This document shows positions 1-11,493 of a DNA stretch of 64,000 nt, in pieces; position 1 is the stretch's first letter, and every line of letters starts with the position of its first letter. This DNA is from a secondary endosymbiont of Heteropsylla cubana. Lineage in GTDB: Bacteria; Pseudomonadota; Gammaproteobacteria; Enterobacterales; Enterobacteriaceae. The translations under genes were made by a program, and so were the position numbers. The notes beneath the pieces are model-generated. The model was not told the origin of the DNA. It made no database searches and was given only the letters and a program-made list of their open reading frames with translations. The stretch covers positions 806,001 to 870,000 of the forward strand of contig NC_018420.1 in assembly GCF_000287355.1 (NCBI RefSeq). The letters are read 5' to 3'.

Positions 1-504
1 TATTCGATCTAATAAATTAGGAGGATTTTTAAAACAAAGCTAAGAAATCTTGCTCCAATGGCGTTGCTGTGTATTTTATCTATGATTATTAACATTCATA
101 ACAAATTTCATAAAAACAAACTTAATGAAATAAAGTACTATAAAGACTAGGTTTTATTCTTACTGCTTAATTTCTTTTGAAACAGAAGATCGGAAATCTG
201 CTTATATATTAAAAAAAACCAATAAACGAACCTTATAAAAGGAATCGTATCTAGTATATGAATACTATCTGTGAAATATTTTTTTTAAAAGAATTATTTG
301 TAAATAACAAATCTCTTAATTTATTATTATATAATAAGCTTTAAGTTGCAATATAGATTGCACTGCATATCAATTTATAACGACCTAAAACTTTAAATAG
401 TAAAAAGTTGAGTGTAACGCTAATCTATTGAGATATTAAATAATTTTAAACAAATAAATTATAAAAGCAGAGAATGGAAATATAAAAATATTTTTCGATT
501 GTCA
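1..504. other. Intergenic, no gene seen
   Basis: AT-rich DNA downstream of purB. In enterobacteria phoP usually follows purB. I see no PhoP-like reading frame or convincing relic here. Confidence 0.6.
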
Positions 505-1872
505 CTATAATTCATCAACAATTTTTGTAGCTAGGCCAATATAATTAGCTGGTGTTAATGTTTTTAGTCGGACTTTTTCTTGTTCTGGCAACTGTAGGTT
601 GTCAATAAATACTTGAATATCCTGAATATTAATTCGCTTTCCGCGAGTAAGTTTTTTTAGCTTTTCATATGAGTTTTTTATTCCATAACGACGCATAACC
701 ATTTGTATTGGTTCTGCTAAAATTTGCCAATTTTTCTCTAACTCTGCCAATAAATGCGCTTCATTTACATCAAGTTGACTAATTCCTTTGAGTGTTGACT
801 GATATGCGATAAGTGAATGTCCTATTCCAACACCTAAATTACGCATGACAGTTGAATCGCTTAAATCGCGTTGCCATCGAGAAATAGGTAGTTTTTTGCT
901 AAAGTGATTCATAATGGCATTTGAAAAACCAAGATTTCCTTCTGCATGTTCAAAATCAATAGGGTTTACTTTATGAGGCATTGTTGATGATCCAACCTCT
1001 CCGGCAATGGTGTTTTGTTTAAGATAATTAAGAGCAAGGTATCCCCAAATATCACGGTTAAAATCGATAAGAATCGTGTTAAATCGCATAATACAGTCAA
1101 ATATTTCAGCGATGTAATCATGTGGTTCGATTTGAGTAGTATGTGAATTCCAACTAAGACCAAGCCCTGTTACGAATTTTTCGCTAAATCGATACCAATC
1201 TATTTCAGGATATGCAACTATATGGGCATTATAATTACCGACAGCACCGTTTATTTTGCCTAGTATTTCTATTTGTTCTAATTGTTGATATTGTCTTCTC
1301 ATACGATATGCAATGTTAGCCATTTCTTTTCCTAGAGTTGAAGGAGTTGCTGGCTGTCCATGGGTGTGCGATAACATCGGAGTAGAGCGATAGCGTTTAG
1401 CTAGTACTGTTATTGCATTAATAAGTTCTTTCCAAGCTGTTAGGATAACAAAGCTTCTTGCATTAGTTAGCATCATTGCATAGGAAAGATTATTAATATC
1501 TTCAGCAGTGCAAGCAAAATGGATAAATTCGCTAATTGGTATTAATGAAGGCTGGTTAGCAAATTTTTCCTTTAAGAAGTATTCTACTGCTTTTATGTCG
1601 TGATTGGTTATATTTTCAATGGTTTTTATTCTTTCCGCATCTTCTATATTAAAATTCATTACAATAGAATTAAGGTAATCTTCTTCTAAGTGATTAAAGG
1701 GTCGTATTTCTTTAATAGCATTATCAGTAGCTAGCATTTTTAGCCAATTGATTTCTATTTGTACCCGAAATTTTAAAAAACCAAATTCACTAAAAATAGT
1801 GCGAAGTGTATCTACATTTTTACCGTAACGTCCATCAAGTGGTGAAATGGCAGTTACAAAAGATAATTCCAT
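505..1872 (-). CDS. purB: Adenylosuccinate lyase
   Basis: Cytosolic lyase that acts twice in purine synthesis, releasing fumarate from SAICAR and from adenylosuccinate. The 455-residue product matches the E. coli length (456) and begins MELSFVTAISPLDGRYG as the family does. It carries the HTHGQPATPST stretch with the catalytic histidine and the fumarase/lyase signature GSSTMPHKVNP, so the active site looks intact. It lies last in what was the mnmA-hflD-purB gene string; hflD has decayed, leaving about 1.5 kb to mnmA, so purB probably now needs its own promoter. The start at the first ATG fits the E. coli N-terminus. Product assignment is very secure. Confidence 0.97.
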   Translation of the reverse strand: MELSFVTAISPLDGRYGKNVDTLRTIFSEFGFLKFRVQIEINWLKMLATDNAIKEIRPFNHLEEDYLNSIVMNFNIEDAERIKTIENITNHDIKAVEYFLKEKFANQPSLIPISEFIHFACTAEDINNLSYAMMLTNARSFVILTAWKELINAITVLAKRYRSTPMLSHTHGQPATPSTLGKEMANIAYRMRRQYQQLEQIEILGKINGAVGNYNAHIVAYPEIDWYRFSEKFVTGLGLSWNSHTTQIEPHDYIAEIFDCIMRFNTILIDFNRDIWGYLALNYLKQNTIAGEVGSSTMPHKVNPIDFEHAEGNLGFSNAIMNHFSKKLPISRWQRDLSDSTVMRNLGVGIGHSLIAYQSTLKGISQLDVNEAHLLAELEKNWQILAEPIQMVMRRYGIKNSYEKLKKLTRGKRINIQDIQVFIDNLQLPEQEKVRLKTLTPANYIGLATKIVDEL

Positions 1873-3413
1873 ATAATTTATATCCTAATGTTAATTGTGT
1901 AAAAATTTTAATCTTTAATTTTAAAAAAATAATCTTTATTTGTCTAAATATAAGTTACAATCCATGGTTAGTAATTTTCTGGTGAGACTATAATGCGCTG
2001 ATCGGATTCTTGAGGGTAGAAATGTAATATTTTATTTTGAATTTTTTTCTTTTCTTACGACTTTATGTTTACGATATAAAGGTGGTGCAGTGGATCTTAA
2101 CCATAACACGTAAAGCTTTTTAGCAGATCATTAAAATGGTTGCATTAAAATTTCATCCGATTAATACGATTGCGTTTTAAAGTTATTTTTTATCTCTATT
2201 AATGGTATAATTTTTAGCGCTACTACGTTAGTGTGCTTAATAAGTCTTTTAATTTAAGGTGAATCTTAGTATAAATTATAATGTTTAATATTAATACTTA
2301 ATGTTAGTTAGATAATCGAAATAAATCTAGATATCACTAAAACTAACAATGAATTTAGAAGCAGCAAACTCTAGGGCGAAATATACAATAAAAACTTAAC
2401 ATATTCATATTAATATAAACTTTATTAGTTTAATTGAATAGTTTTACATTTTAAGAAAAACAATGCTATTATTAGAAATATTTTTTATAATTGAAGTATT
2501 TTTTATTTTTGTTTGACTTTTTTTAAAGAAAAAATATGAAATATTTATATCTAAAAAATTAATAATAAGCATTATATACATGATTTTGTTTTCTTAAAAA
2601 TATTGCTAAGTTCGCATGGGAGCTAAATTTTTGATACTTAAGCTTATTATAACTAATTTGGTATTGTATTGTTCAATCATCTTTAGGTGTGTAGTATTAT
2701 TTTGATAAATATAAAGTTTTTCTAATATTCTTTTTTTTTAAATGGACATAAGAAATTTTGTTAGTTAGCTAATCTATTAAAGATAGTTTTATAAATGCCT
2801 TGAAAGTGTTTCGTTTAAATTTTTTAAACATTATTAGATTAGATAATCCATGAAATTAATAATATAACTAAAGAAAAGTTAATACATATAATTTTTTTAT
2901 AAATAAGTTTATTTTTTTTAATTTTTAGGAATTATTTTATTGTATTTCCTTATTTTTCATAAATCTAAGTAATTGATTACCTATCAATTAGAGTATTGAT
3001 TCCACATTAAGATAAGTTATTTTGATCTCGATTTGCGTTCTTGTAGATTGCTTAATCAGTCAGTAAATTTACTGTTAAAATATGGCAAAAGTTTTACCAG
3101 ATTAAAATGGTAGCGAGCTGTGTCAGGATTGTGCTGAAATTATCAAAATTATATTTAGATGTAGTGTTTACTCTATATTGAGATAGTTATTTGTGAAGCT
3201 AGATTGCTAAAATTTAATTGCTTAATAATTTTTATTATAAATATTACAATTTAAATATATTAAAATTTAATATTTTGTTTTATATGTTAAAAGTGGTTAG
3301 TGTTATAAAAGGATGATTGCTTAAAATTTTTAAATGATATTTTTAAATATACGTTTATTTTTTTTAAATTATTAGGGAATATAATTGTTAAAGCGATTTG
3401 CATATAGATATTT
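1873..3413. other. Eroded hflD position between mnmA and purB
   Basis: A 1.5 kb gene-free stretch in the place where enterobacteria have hflD (about 640 bp). It is mostly A/T-rich, with a short C-terminal hflD trace near 2.0-2.1 kb (separate entry). A GC-richer patch near 3.10-3.15 kb on the minus strand might be N-terminal hflD. Its distance to the C-terminal trace is too large for a simple relic, so I do not annotate it. Confidence 0.5.
1995..2120 (-). pseudogene. hflD: Possible C-terminal relic of hflD
   Basis: Two short minus-strand translations resemble the end of HflD in the right order: one reads LRVLW, where E. coli HflD has IRAAVLW, and the next reads IQNKILHFYPQE, where E. coli has TQAKQILAHLTPE. 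They are in different frames and interrupted, and sit just upstream of purB where the hflD 3' end belongs. The similarity is short, so this rests largely on position. HflD is a peripheral membrane protein that in E. coli interacts with lambda CII; its loss in a reduced genome is plausible. Confidence 0.35.
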
Positions 3414-4520
3414 TTAAGAAATTAATGGATGTCGTTTTTTTATTACACCTCCACCCAAACAGCGTTCTTTTAAATAAAACACTACTGATTGACCTGGTGT
3501 AACGGCAGCAACGGGTTGGTCGAATTGTACATGTAAATATTTATCTGTTCGTGGTGTTACTAAACATCTGATATCAGGTTGTCGATAACGAGTTTTTACC
3601 GTGCATTGTAGCGTTGCAGTAAGATTTTTTTCTTCAACCCAATGTATATGAGTGGCCGTAAGACCTATAGACATTAGTTTGGGGTGTTGTTGATCTTGAG
3701 TAACAATTAACAGGTTATTGTGCATATCTTTATCTGCTACATACCAAGCTTTCTCGCTACCAAAACGGGTCCCCCCAATACCCAATCCTTTACGTTGTCC
3801 GATCGTATAGTACATTAATCCTTGATGGTATCCCAATTCTTGACCATTAATCGACACAATTAACCCTGGATTTTTCGGTAAGTAGCGCCCAAGAAAATCG
3901 CGAAATTTCTTCTTTCCAATAAAACAAATACCGGTAGAATCTTTTTTTGTGGCGATTGAAAGACCCAGATCGCTTGCAATACGACGTACTGTACTTTTAA
4001 GTAATGTTCCTATTGGAAACAAACATCGCGAAAGTTGTGTATGGTTAAGTGTATATAGAAAATAACTTTGATCTTTATTGTTATCAATACCTCTCAATAA
4101 GCAATTTTTTCCATTTATGGTAGTCTGACGAACATAATGTCCAGTAGCAATATAATCTGCGCCAAGCTCTTTTTCAGAAAACTCTAAAAATGATTTAAAT
4201 TTAATCTCCTTATTGCAAAGAATATCTGGATTAGGGGTTCGTCCTGCTTTATATTCAGAAAGAAAGTGAATAAAAACGTTATTCCAGTATTCAGCAGAAA
4301 AATTAACAGTATGCAATGAGATACCTAAAGTATTGCATACCGATCGGGTGTCTTCTAAATCGTTTTTTGAATTACAATATTCATCGCAGTCGTCTTCTTC
4401 CCAGTTTTTCATAAATAGTCCTTTTACTAAATATCCTTGTTGTTTTAATAACCAAGCCGACACAGAGGAGTCTACACCACCTGACATGGCAACGATTATT
4501 TTTTTAGCATTATATGACAT
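3414..4520 (-). CDS. mnmA: tRNA-specific 2-thiouridylase MnmA
   Basis: ATP-dependent enzyme that thiolates U34 of the Lys, Glu and Gln tRNAs with sulfur relayed by the IscS/Tus system. The product has the PP-loop [13 protein letters not shown] near the N-terminus, the [12 protein letters not shown] region with the first catalytic cysteine, and STGICFIG with the second. I start at the ATG giving [15 protein letters not shown], which aligns with E. coli MSETAKKVIVGMSGG. An in-frame ATG 17 codons upstream adds a tail with no counterpart. Length is 368 residues, as in the family. It was the first gene of an mnmA-hflD-purB unit. Confidence 0.96.
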   Translation of the reverse strand: MSYNAKKIIVAMSGGVDSSVSAWLLKQQGYLVKGLFMKNWEEDDCDEYCNSKNDLEDTRSVCNTLGISLHTVNFSAEYWNNVFIHFLSEYKAGRTPNPDILCNKEIKFKSFLEFSEKELGADYIATGHYVRQTTINGKNCLLRGIDNNKDQSYFLYTLNHTQLSRCLFPIGTLLKSTVRRIASDLGLSIATKKDSTGICFIGKKKFRDFLGRYLPKNPGLIVSINGQELGYHQGLMYYTIGQRKGLGIGGTRFGSEKAWYVADKDMHNNLLIVTQDQQHPKLMSIGLTATHIHWVEEKNLTATLQCTVKTRYRQPDIRCLVTPRTDKYLHVQFDQPVAAVTPGQSVVFYLKERCLGGGVIKKRHPLIS

Positions 4521-6025
4521 GGAACTCTCACGGTGCGAATAACAATTGAATTTGATGTAGCATAAGAACAAAATAAATGAAACATTTTATCATGTTTTTA
4601 TCCTAGAGACCATCTTGGTAAACTCGTTTGTTAATTTTGTTATATAATAAACTTGTTGATGATTTGTTTTACGTTAAGATTATTGTACAGCTTTGATCTT
4701 GTTCAGTATTGTAATTAAATAGTTTGATGTGACTTTATCACTCCTATATGTTTAATCAATGTAAGAATACATGTTGTCTGGATTTATACATACTGCGATA
4801 AATTTTGAGTAAAAGATACTGATTTTATTTGTGAAGCGATTTTGATCGTATGCTTTGGTTGAGCAAAAAGTAGTAGGACCTTATAATTCACCGTATTTTT
4901 AAAAATATATTAGCGCATATAACTAGATTTTTTTACCTTTGACTTATCTGAAAATATTCATCATGATCTTCTTCATGTTATTGATTTTTTTTGTATTTCT
5001 TCTTTATTTTTTTTGAATATGTTTAGTATCTTTTGTTGTGGCTATTTGTTAGGAAGAACTAACTGTTCATAAATATTGTAGAGTTAACTTATATTATTTA
5101 TTTTTTTTAGTTTTTTATTGGTAAGCCTAATTTATGTTTTATGTTTTTTTGAAAAAAAATCTAAGATTTTATATATAGAATTAACGAAACTTTCTAAAGA
5201 AAATAAAAACACTTAATATGCATTCTATGGATAAAAAGAGTGATTTTCATCGAGGTTTTTTTGACAAGATAAAATACGATTTATATTCATGAGGTTTTTT
5301 CTACTGAAAATATAACGCTCTTGCTTTAGTTAAACTATTGTGAACAAAATTTCAATTTTTTAAGAATTATTCATAGGTAAACTCATTCTACTATTTTATA
5401 TAGTTTTGAAATACAAGATTTCAATCGAGTGATAAAAAGCATTAACGGTTATCTTAAATCAGTTAAATGTTTATTTACATGATAAACTTTATTTATAAAA
5501 TAAGGATAATTTAGAAAAGTTAGAGAGAATAAGCGTTGATTAGAATAATCTTATTTTACTACTTTAAAAGTTTGATAGATATATTTCACCTAAGTAATTC
5601 TTTAGAATAAAAAAAATAAAAGCAATATTAGTATAAAACTTAAAATAAGAAAACAATGCTCAAAAGTAAATTACAAAATATATAAATCACATAAAATATA
5701 TATTACTCAATATTTCTTACAAAGAGATATAAATTTCTTGATGAAACGATGTTAGATTTGAATAATGATTTTTTCTAAATTTATTAATTGCTTAAAAACG
5801 GTTTATATTATGAGTCTTCTTTAATGGTTTAAATAAAAGGTCGATTTTTTTATGAGATTTCTCTACAATATTTTAAAATAATATTAAATTTAGTTTGTAC
5901 GCTTCAATCTCTGTACTAATAATTTTTATAGAAAACGGTTTATAAATTGCGCATACTTGAATCTTATGATTTATTGAAGCATTTTGTGATTTACTAATAT
6001 GTAACTTAAATTAGGTAAGCTTTTA
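4521..6025. other. Intergenic, no gene seen
   Basis: About 1.5 kb of A/T-rich DNA between divergent mnmA and rplM. No open frame above background and no relic I can name. The rplM promoter must lie near its right end, but I cannot pick one with confidence. Confidence 0.5.
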
Positions 6026-6454
6026 ATGAAAACTTTTATGGCAAATCCCACAAAAGTGCACCGGAGTTGGTATATTATCGATGCAACAGGAAAAACCCTT
6101 GGTCGTCTGTCTACTGAGCTAGCTCGTCGTCTCAGGGGTAAGCACAAACCAGAATATACTCCACATGTAGATACTGGTGACTATATTATTGTACTAAATA
6201 GTAACAAAGTGGTAGTTACCGGAAAAAAGCGTCGAGGAAAAATTTACTATCACTATACTGGCTATGTTGGTGGAATAAAGCAAGCAACTTTTGAAGAGAT
6301 GATTATTCGGTGCCCTGAACGTGTAATTGAAATCGCGGTTAAAGGCATGCTACCAAAAGGGCCATTAGGTCGTGTTATGTTCAAAAAACTAAAAGTTTAC
6401 TCTGGTGAAGAACATAACCATGCGGCGCAGAAACCGCAATTTCTAGATATTTAA
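6026..6454 (+). CDS. rplM: 50S ribosomal protein L13
   Basis: Large-subunit protein L13, 142 residues exactly as in E. coli, with the conserved [20 protein letters not shown] and [11 protein letters not shown] stretches. The start [16 protein letters not shown] matches the E. coli start. A second in-frame ATG four codons on is an alternative that would lose the conserved first residues. It is 15 bp upstream of rpsI and the two end at one terminator, so they form the usual L13-S9 operon. Confidence 0.98.
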   Translation: MKTFMANPTKVHRSWYIIDATGKTLGRLSTELARRLRGKHKPEYTPHVDTGDYIIVLNSNKVVVTGKKRRGKIYYHYTGYVGGIKQATFEEMIIRCPERVIEIAVKGMLPKGPLGRVMFKKLKVYSGEEHNHAAQKPQFLDI

Positions 6455-6469
6455 TCAGGATTATAAGAA

Positions 6470-6862
6470 ATGGATGAAGTTCAATATTACGGAACTGGAC
6501 GTCGAAAAAGCTCTTCTGCTCGAGTTTTTATTAAACGGGGTAGTGGTGATATCGTGATTAATCAGTGTAATTTAAATCAGTATTTTAGCCGTGAAACGGC
6601 GCGTATGGTAGTTCGTCAGCCACTAGAGCTTGTAGACATGGTAAATAAACTAGATTTGTATATTACTGTTAAAGGTGGGGGTATTTCTGGTCAAGCAGGT
6701 GCCATCCGCCATGGAATCACTCGTGCTCTCATAGCTTACAATGAAACGTTGCGTATGGATTTACGAAAAGCAGGTTTTGTTACTCGTGATGCCCGTCATG
6801 TTGAACGAAAAAAAGTTGGCTTTCGTAAAGCACGCAGGCGACCTCAATTTTCTAAACGTTAA
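6470..6862 (+). CDS. rpsI: 30S ribosomal protein S9
   Basis: Small-subunit protein S9, 130 residues, with the [13 protein letters not shown] start, the [15 protein letters not shown] core and the basic tail ending in KRR and SKR, which reaches toward the P-site tRNA in the family. The Shine-Dalgarno AGGA precedes the ATG. Second gene of the rplM-rpsI operon, followed within 30 bp by a strong terminator. Confidence 0.98.
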   Translation: MDEVQYYGTGRRKSSSARVFIKRGSGDIVINQCNLNQYFSRETARMVVRQPLELVDMVNKLDLYITVKGGGISGQAGAIRHGITRALIAYNETLRMDLRKAGFVTRDARHVERKKVGFRKARRRPQFSKR

Positions 6863-6888
6863 TTTACAGAGTTTATTCATTATAATAA

Positions 6889-6916
6889 AAGCCCGGTTTT
6901 TCCGGGTTTATTTTTT
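6889..6916 (+). terminator. Rho-independent terminator of rplM-rpsI
   Basis: A CCCGG/CCGGG stem extended by G-T and A-T pairs, loop TTTTT, followed by a run of T. It starts 26 bp after the rpsI stop and is the clearest GC-stem terminator in the window. Confidence 0.88.
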
Positions 6917-8178
6917 ATAATACATAGTTTAAATAACTATCTGTTTTTTTAAATTAAAATCAGTATTTTTTTATTGACATCTCATTAAGATAGCGACAAT
7001 TGAAAAATTAGTAATTTCTTTTTTTTACAAAAACAGGCAAGTAATATAAAATTTTTATATTAATAATTTTTAAAACTTAAAAGAAAGTTTTTTATGCATC
7101 ACATTATATTCTTTTTCTAGATTTTTTTGAATATAAAAATTCAAAAAAATCTTTTTCCGAAAAGAATAACAGAGATTTTATATCTTAATCATTAAATGAA
7201 TAATAATTCTTAACAAGAAAATATTTTTATGCTAATTTAATTTTTTTTGGTGTTTTATTTTATAAAAAATTTTTATATAAAATATTTTGTTGCACAAGAA
7301 AAAGTTTTATTTTTTTTCAAAAAAAATGGTAAAATAAAAATCAATTTATATTAAAAATATCTTTAATAAAAAAATTGGGTTGATAACCTAAAAAAAATAT
7401 TAGTCATTTCACAACTCGGCGTAATCTTTATACTTTAAAATAAAATATATTTTAAATTTTTTATATTGCGGTAGATTGTATTTAATTTGTTTTTATAAAA
7501 ACTGTGCTTATATATTTAAATAATTTATTAATTAAAGTTATGAAAAATGGAATTAAAGGTTTTTATTAGGAATCCTATAAAGAGATCCATAGTATCTATG
7601 TTTTTTTAAATAAAAACATAATTTGTAGTTTGTTACTATATTCTTTCTACAGATTGCGTAATATAAAAAAATAATTTTTTAATGAATTTGGACTAATGAT
7701 TCAGTATGCAAGTACTGTTTAATTATGATGAATTTGATAGCTTTAATCTATAAAAATAGTTTATTTTTATTCAAAAATAAAAAAGTTGAATGTTTTTATT
7801 TGTAAGAATAATTCGGGAAATTTAAGTTATAAAAAAAAGAAAACTATCTGTTTTCTAATAGATTTATCGAAATAATTACTTGTTAATAGTCTAATAAAAA
7901 AGTTGAAAATTATTGCCATATAGAATCTGATCAAAATCAGATGCTCCCTGTCTAGCAATATTATTAGTGGAATACAATATAGCGTAATGTTTTTATTATA
8001 GTTTTAATCTGATTTATCTAGAAATCATGGATTTATTCAGAAAATAAAGTGTAGTATATAAAAACTTAAGTTTTAAATAACGCTATAAAATTCAGATCTT
8101 GTTTTTTTTAATTATAGTCTATAAAACATGTTGTTGTGTTTCTTTCTAATGTAGAATTTTTTATTTTTTGAAATTGAT
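6917..8178. other. Intergenic, no gene seen
   Basis: A/T-rich, no usable open frame. A small inverted repeat (ATCTGAT, CAAA, ATCAGAT) lies near 7.93 kb. No recognisable terminator for the 5S rRNA gene is seen at the right end. Confidence 0.5.
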
Positions 8179-8297
8179 TGCCTGGCGGTTCCCTACTCTC
8201 GCATGGGGAAGCCCCACACTACCATTGGCGCTACGGCGTTTCACTTCTGAGTTCGGCATGGATTCAGGTGGTACCGCCGCGCTATTTCTGCCAGGCA
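8179..8297 (-). rRNA. rrf: 5S ribosomal RNA
   Basis: On the minus strand the sequence begins with TGCCTGGC, contains the ACTCAGAAGTGAAACGCCGT block of enterobacterial 5S rRNA, and ends with GCCAGGCA, closing the terminal helix; length is 119 nt. It stands alone: no 23S or 16S sequence and no tRNA lies within several kilobases on either side, so the gene is detached from an rrn operon or is an extra copy whose neighbours eroded. It must have its own promoter upstream (to the right) if expressed. Confidence 0.96.
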
Positions 8298-9200
8298 ATT
8301 TCTTGAATCTTTATTAATTTACTTTATGTCGTTAAGTTTTATCTTAATAGATAAAATATTTTAAGTCAACATCTATAAATATTTTTTTACTAAATTTTTA
8401 AAAATTACTATTTCATAATCAGAACTATAACAGGTTTGTCTTAACAAGACAAGAGATTATGATTATTTTTTTTAAATATTTTATAGAATATTTTGGATAT
8501 AATTTATTTATAAAATTTATTAATAAAAATTTATTTAATGAGTTCTGCAATAACGTCTCGTTAAAAATAAATTAGATTACATTATAATAATGTAACTTTT
8601 ATGACACTTTTGATAAAGTGGTTAATATTAGTGTTTATTTACTTTAATAATCTAGTTTTATGAATATTTATACGAAACATTTTATATAAAGAAGGATATT
8701 GTTCATTAGTTTCAATAAACTTACTTTTTAAGTATTAAAAAATCAAGATAACTATGTAGTTTTATACAACGTAATGAATTAAAATTTAACGAATTTTATA
8801 GGCAAACTAGATTTTTTAAAATATGATTTTAATCAATTATAATAAATAGTTTGTTTATTTTAAAAGTAAGTAATGCGATTTAATCATCATCAATTTTTTT
8901 ACTCATAATTGACTGATTAGATTGAAGTTGTGTTTAAATGTAACTGTTGTAATGAGATAAGTAAATATTTTATTATTCTTTATGTTATTTAACAGATTTT
9001 ATCCTATAGAAAGTTTCTATACTTTAGACATGATCTTATTTTTTATTTTTTTATCTTTCTTCTTTTTAAAAGATAGTATTTTTATATAGATTAAATTGTC
9101 GTAAATTGCATTTACAGAGTGTTTTTTTTAAGCTTCTTATTGACAGAATGTGATTCTGTTATGAGATATCACATACATTTTTTAGTGGTATGGTTTATCA
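8298..9200. other. Intergenic upstream of 5S rRNA, no gene seen
   Basis: A/T-rich. I looked for the 3' end of 23S rRNA next to the 5S gene and did not find it. In the E. coli order rsmB and trkA would follow fmt; no trace was recognised. A palindrome at 8436-8452 is listed separately. Confidence 0.5.
8436..8452. repeat. Palindrome TTGTCTT-AAC-AAGACAA
   Basis: Perfect 7-bp inverted repeat with a 3-nt spacer, about 140 bp upstream of the 5S rRNA gene. Almost the same sequence (spacer AAAC) lies just before trxB at 12014-12031. Function unknown; it could form a hairpin or bind a dimeric protein. Confidence 0.5.
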
Positions 9201-10151
9201 TTATTCAATTATAGTTCCAGGAGTAAAATATTGACGTCGAGAATTAAGAAAATCCTGTACTGACATTATTTTTTTACCTTGTGGCTGTAACTGTCTCAAT
9301 ATTAATATGTCTTTGCCTGTAGCAACATGAATCTCTTTCTTTTTAGTGGCTAATATAGTTCCTGGTTTGTATGAAAGAAATAATTCCTTATTAACACCAG
9401 CACTCCATACTTTTATCATTTGTTTTTCTAAATAGAAATAACTGACAGGCCAGGGATTAAAGGCGCGAACACAGCGTTCAAGTTGCGTAGCGCTTAAACT
9501 CCAGTTAAGTTTAGCTTCTTCTTTTGTAAGTTTTGTAGCATAGGTAGCAAAAGTGTTATCTTGTGGTTCTCTTATTATCTGATTTCTAGCAATTTGTTCA
9601 AGCGTACATATAAGAGCGTCGGATCCTATTTTTTCTAGTTTTTTATATAAAGAAGCGCTAGTATCATCTTTCTGAATCTTATAAACAACTCTATTCAATA
9701 TAGAACCAGTATCTAATCCAGCATCCATCTGTATAATTGTTATTCCTGTAAAATTATCACCTTTCCATATTGCTCTTTGAATGGGTGCAGCTCCTCGCCA
9801 GCGAGGCAATAAAGATCCATGTACATTGATACAGCCAAGTCGTGGAATATTTAAAATATCTTGGGGAAGGATAAGTCCGTAAGCTACAACTACAATAATA
9901 TCCGGATTTAGTTGAATTAGATTTTCTTTCTCTTCAATTAAAGAGAAAGATATTGGTTGAAATAATGGTATGTTATACTGTTTGGCTAATTGCTTTACGG
10001 GACTAGATTTTAAGTGTTTTCCTCGACCTCCAAGTCGATCGGGTTGAGTAAAAACCCCGATTACTTTATGTTTTGTACAAATCAAGGCATTTAAGTGATG
10101 TGCAGCAAAATTCGGTGTACCAGCAAAGATAATACGCAAACAATCAAACAC
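9201..10151 (-). CDS. fmt: Methionyl-tRNA formyltransferase
   Basis: Transfers a formyl group from 10-formyl-tetrahydrofolate to initiator Met-tRNA in the cytosol. The 316-residue product starts LRIIFAGTPNFAA as in the family, has the hydrolase/transferase core LGCINVHGSLLPRWRGAAPI with Asn and His of the active site, and the C-terminal tRNA-binding domain ending in NSRRQYFTPG. It follows def by 8 bp on the same strand, the classical def-fmt pair whose products add and remove the same formyl group. The usual next genes rsmB and trkA are missing. Confidence 0.97.
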   Translation of the reverse strand: MFDCLRIIFAGTPNFAAHHLNALICTKHKVIGVFTQPDRLGGRGKHLKSSPVKQLAKQYNIPLFQPISFSLIEEKENLIQLNPDIIVVVAYGLILPQDILNIPRLGCINVHGSLLPRWRGAAPIQRAIWKGDNFTGITIIQMDAGLDTGSILNRVVYKIQKDDTSASLYKKLEKIGSDALICTLEQIARNQIIREPQDNTFATYATKLTKEEAKLNWSLSATQLERCVRAFNPWPVSYFYLEKQMIKVWSAGVNKELFLSYKPGTILATKKKEIHVATGKDILILRQLQPQGKKIMSVQDFLNSRRQYFTPGTIIE

Positions 10152-10159
10152 AATATTTC

Positions 10160-10687
10160 CTATTTTATTAGATTATTTTTTTCTCTGAGTTTCATGCGGG
10201 CCAGTTTTTCCATTTTATAATGAATACGTTGACGTTTTAGTGGAGAGATGTAATCAATAAATAGTTTACCTATTAAGTGATCCATTTCATGTTGGATGCA
10301 AATAGCAAGCAGATCATTTGCTTCTAAATAAAAATTATTACCATAGTAATCTAGTGCTTTTACTTTTACTTTCTCAGACCTAGAAACGGAGCTGTACTGG
10401 TACGGAATCGATAAACAACCTTCTTTAGTACTGATTTTTCCGCTATATTCCAATATTGTAGGATTAATTAAAACCAAGCGCTGATCCTGTTTTTTAGAGA
10501 TATCTATTACAATGATGAGCTGATGAATATCAACTTGCGTAGCAGCTAAACCAATACCGTTTTTAGAATACATTGTCTCAAACATGTCATCGACGATGCG
10601 ACAAATAGCTTTGTTGACTTTAATGACGGGTTTGGCAATTTTTCGAAGTCGCTTATCTGGATAATATAATATTTTCAGTAACGCCAT
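10160..10687 (-). CDS. def: Peptide deformylase
   Basis: Metalloenzyme that removes the N-formyl group from nascent proteins at the ribosome. All three family motifs are present: GIGLAATQ (residues 44-51), EGCLS (89-93, metal-binding Cys91) and QHEMDH (132-137, metal-binding His133 and His137). Length 175, slightly longer than E. coli (169) because of a basic C-terminal extension [10 protein letters not shown]. First gene of the def-fmt pair. Confidence 0.97.
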   Translation of the reverse strand: MALLKILYYPDKRLRKIAKPVIKVNKAICRIVDDMFETMYSKNGIGLAATQVDIHQLIIVIDISKKQDQRLVLINPTILEYSGKISTKEGCLSIPYQYSSVSRSEKVKVKALDYYGNNFYLEANDLLAICIQHEMDHLIGKLFIDYISPLKRQRIHYKMEKLARMKLREKNNLIK

Positions 10688-11493
10688 AATAGTCTTTATT
10701 TATATTTAAAATTTATTAAGAATTTTATAAATATTTAGATAGTTATATTTGTTGTTAAAACACTATAAAATGTGTAACCGATTTTTTATTAGAATACTGA
10801 TTTCTTTTTAAATGTATATTTAAGTTGATAGTTTTAATAAAATTAATTTCATTAAGTTTTTTTATATAATAAAGAGTAACAATAGAATTGATTTTTTTAA
10901 TAAAAATTCTTGTTCACTAAAGTAGTAAGTGACTAGTTTTTATTGACGTAAAATTTTATGATAAATTCTGTTATTATTAGTAATAATTACTCATATATTT
11001 TATGTTTCTCTGAATTTATTGAAAGATTTCAGGCTTAATATATTTTTATAAAAATTAGTGAATTAATGAGCATCTTTTTACTAGATTTTATCTGTCTAAC
11101 TATATTAGAATATATAAAAATTAATTATTTTACAAAATATTATACATATATTTATATCTTTCTTTAACAATAAAAGATATAGATATATTTGATTCTATGC
11201 ACCTTAATTATGCCTGTATTAATATATTTTATTAAAGCATTACTAACAATTGTGTTGCATTTATATTAATAAAAGTTTTTATATTAAACCGAAAAGTTAA
11301 TTTATTTGTCTACTACATCGTAAATTTTTTAATATTTTAAATATTTTGTATATAATTCATTTAAAATTATAGTGAGTCAACAGGACGCTTTATAAATAAA
11401 CTTATTTGTAAGCATTTATTTTTTTTAATATGTTTCTTTATAACTAACATTACAGTCAAAGTAATATGTTTCTTTTTATTTGTTTTAAAGTGA
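10688..11493. other. Intergenic, no gene seen
   Basis: A/T-rich. In E. coli the divergent dprA/smg/yrdD/tsaC genes lie upstream of def; none of the first three is recognisable here. Confidence 0.5.

Noticed and set aside
3100-3160. Minus-strand patch reading LTQLAT, like the HflD N-terminus
   Set aside because: Distance to the C-terminal trace is twice the gene length and the reading frame is broken within a few codons.
8298-8500. Possible 3' end of 23S rRNA next to the 5S gene
   Set aside because: None of the strongly conserved 23S end sequence could be read on the minus strand.
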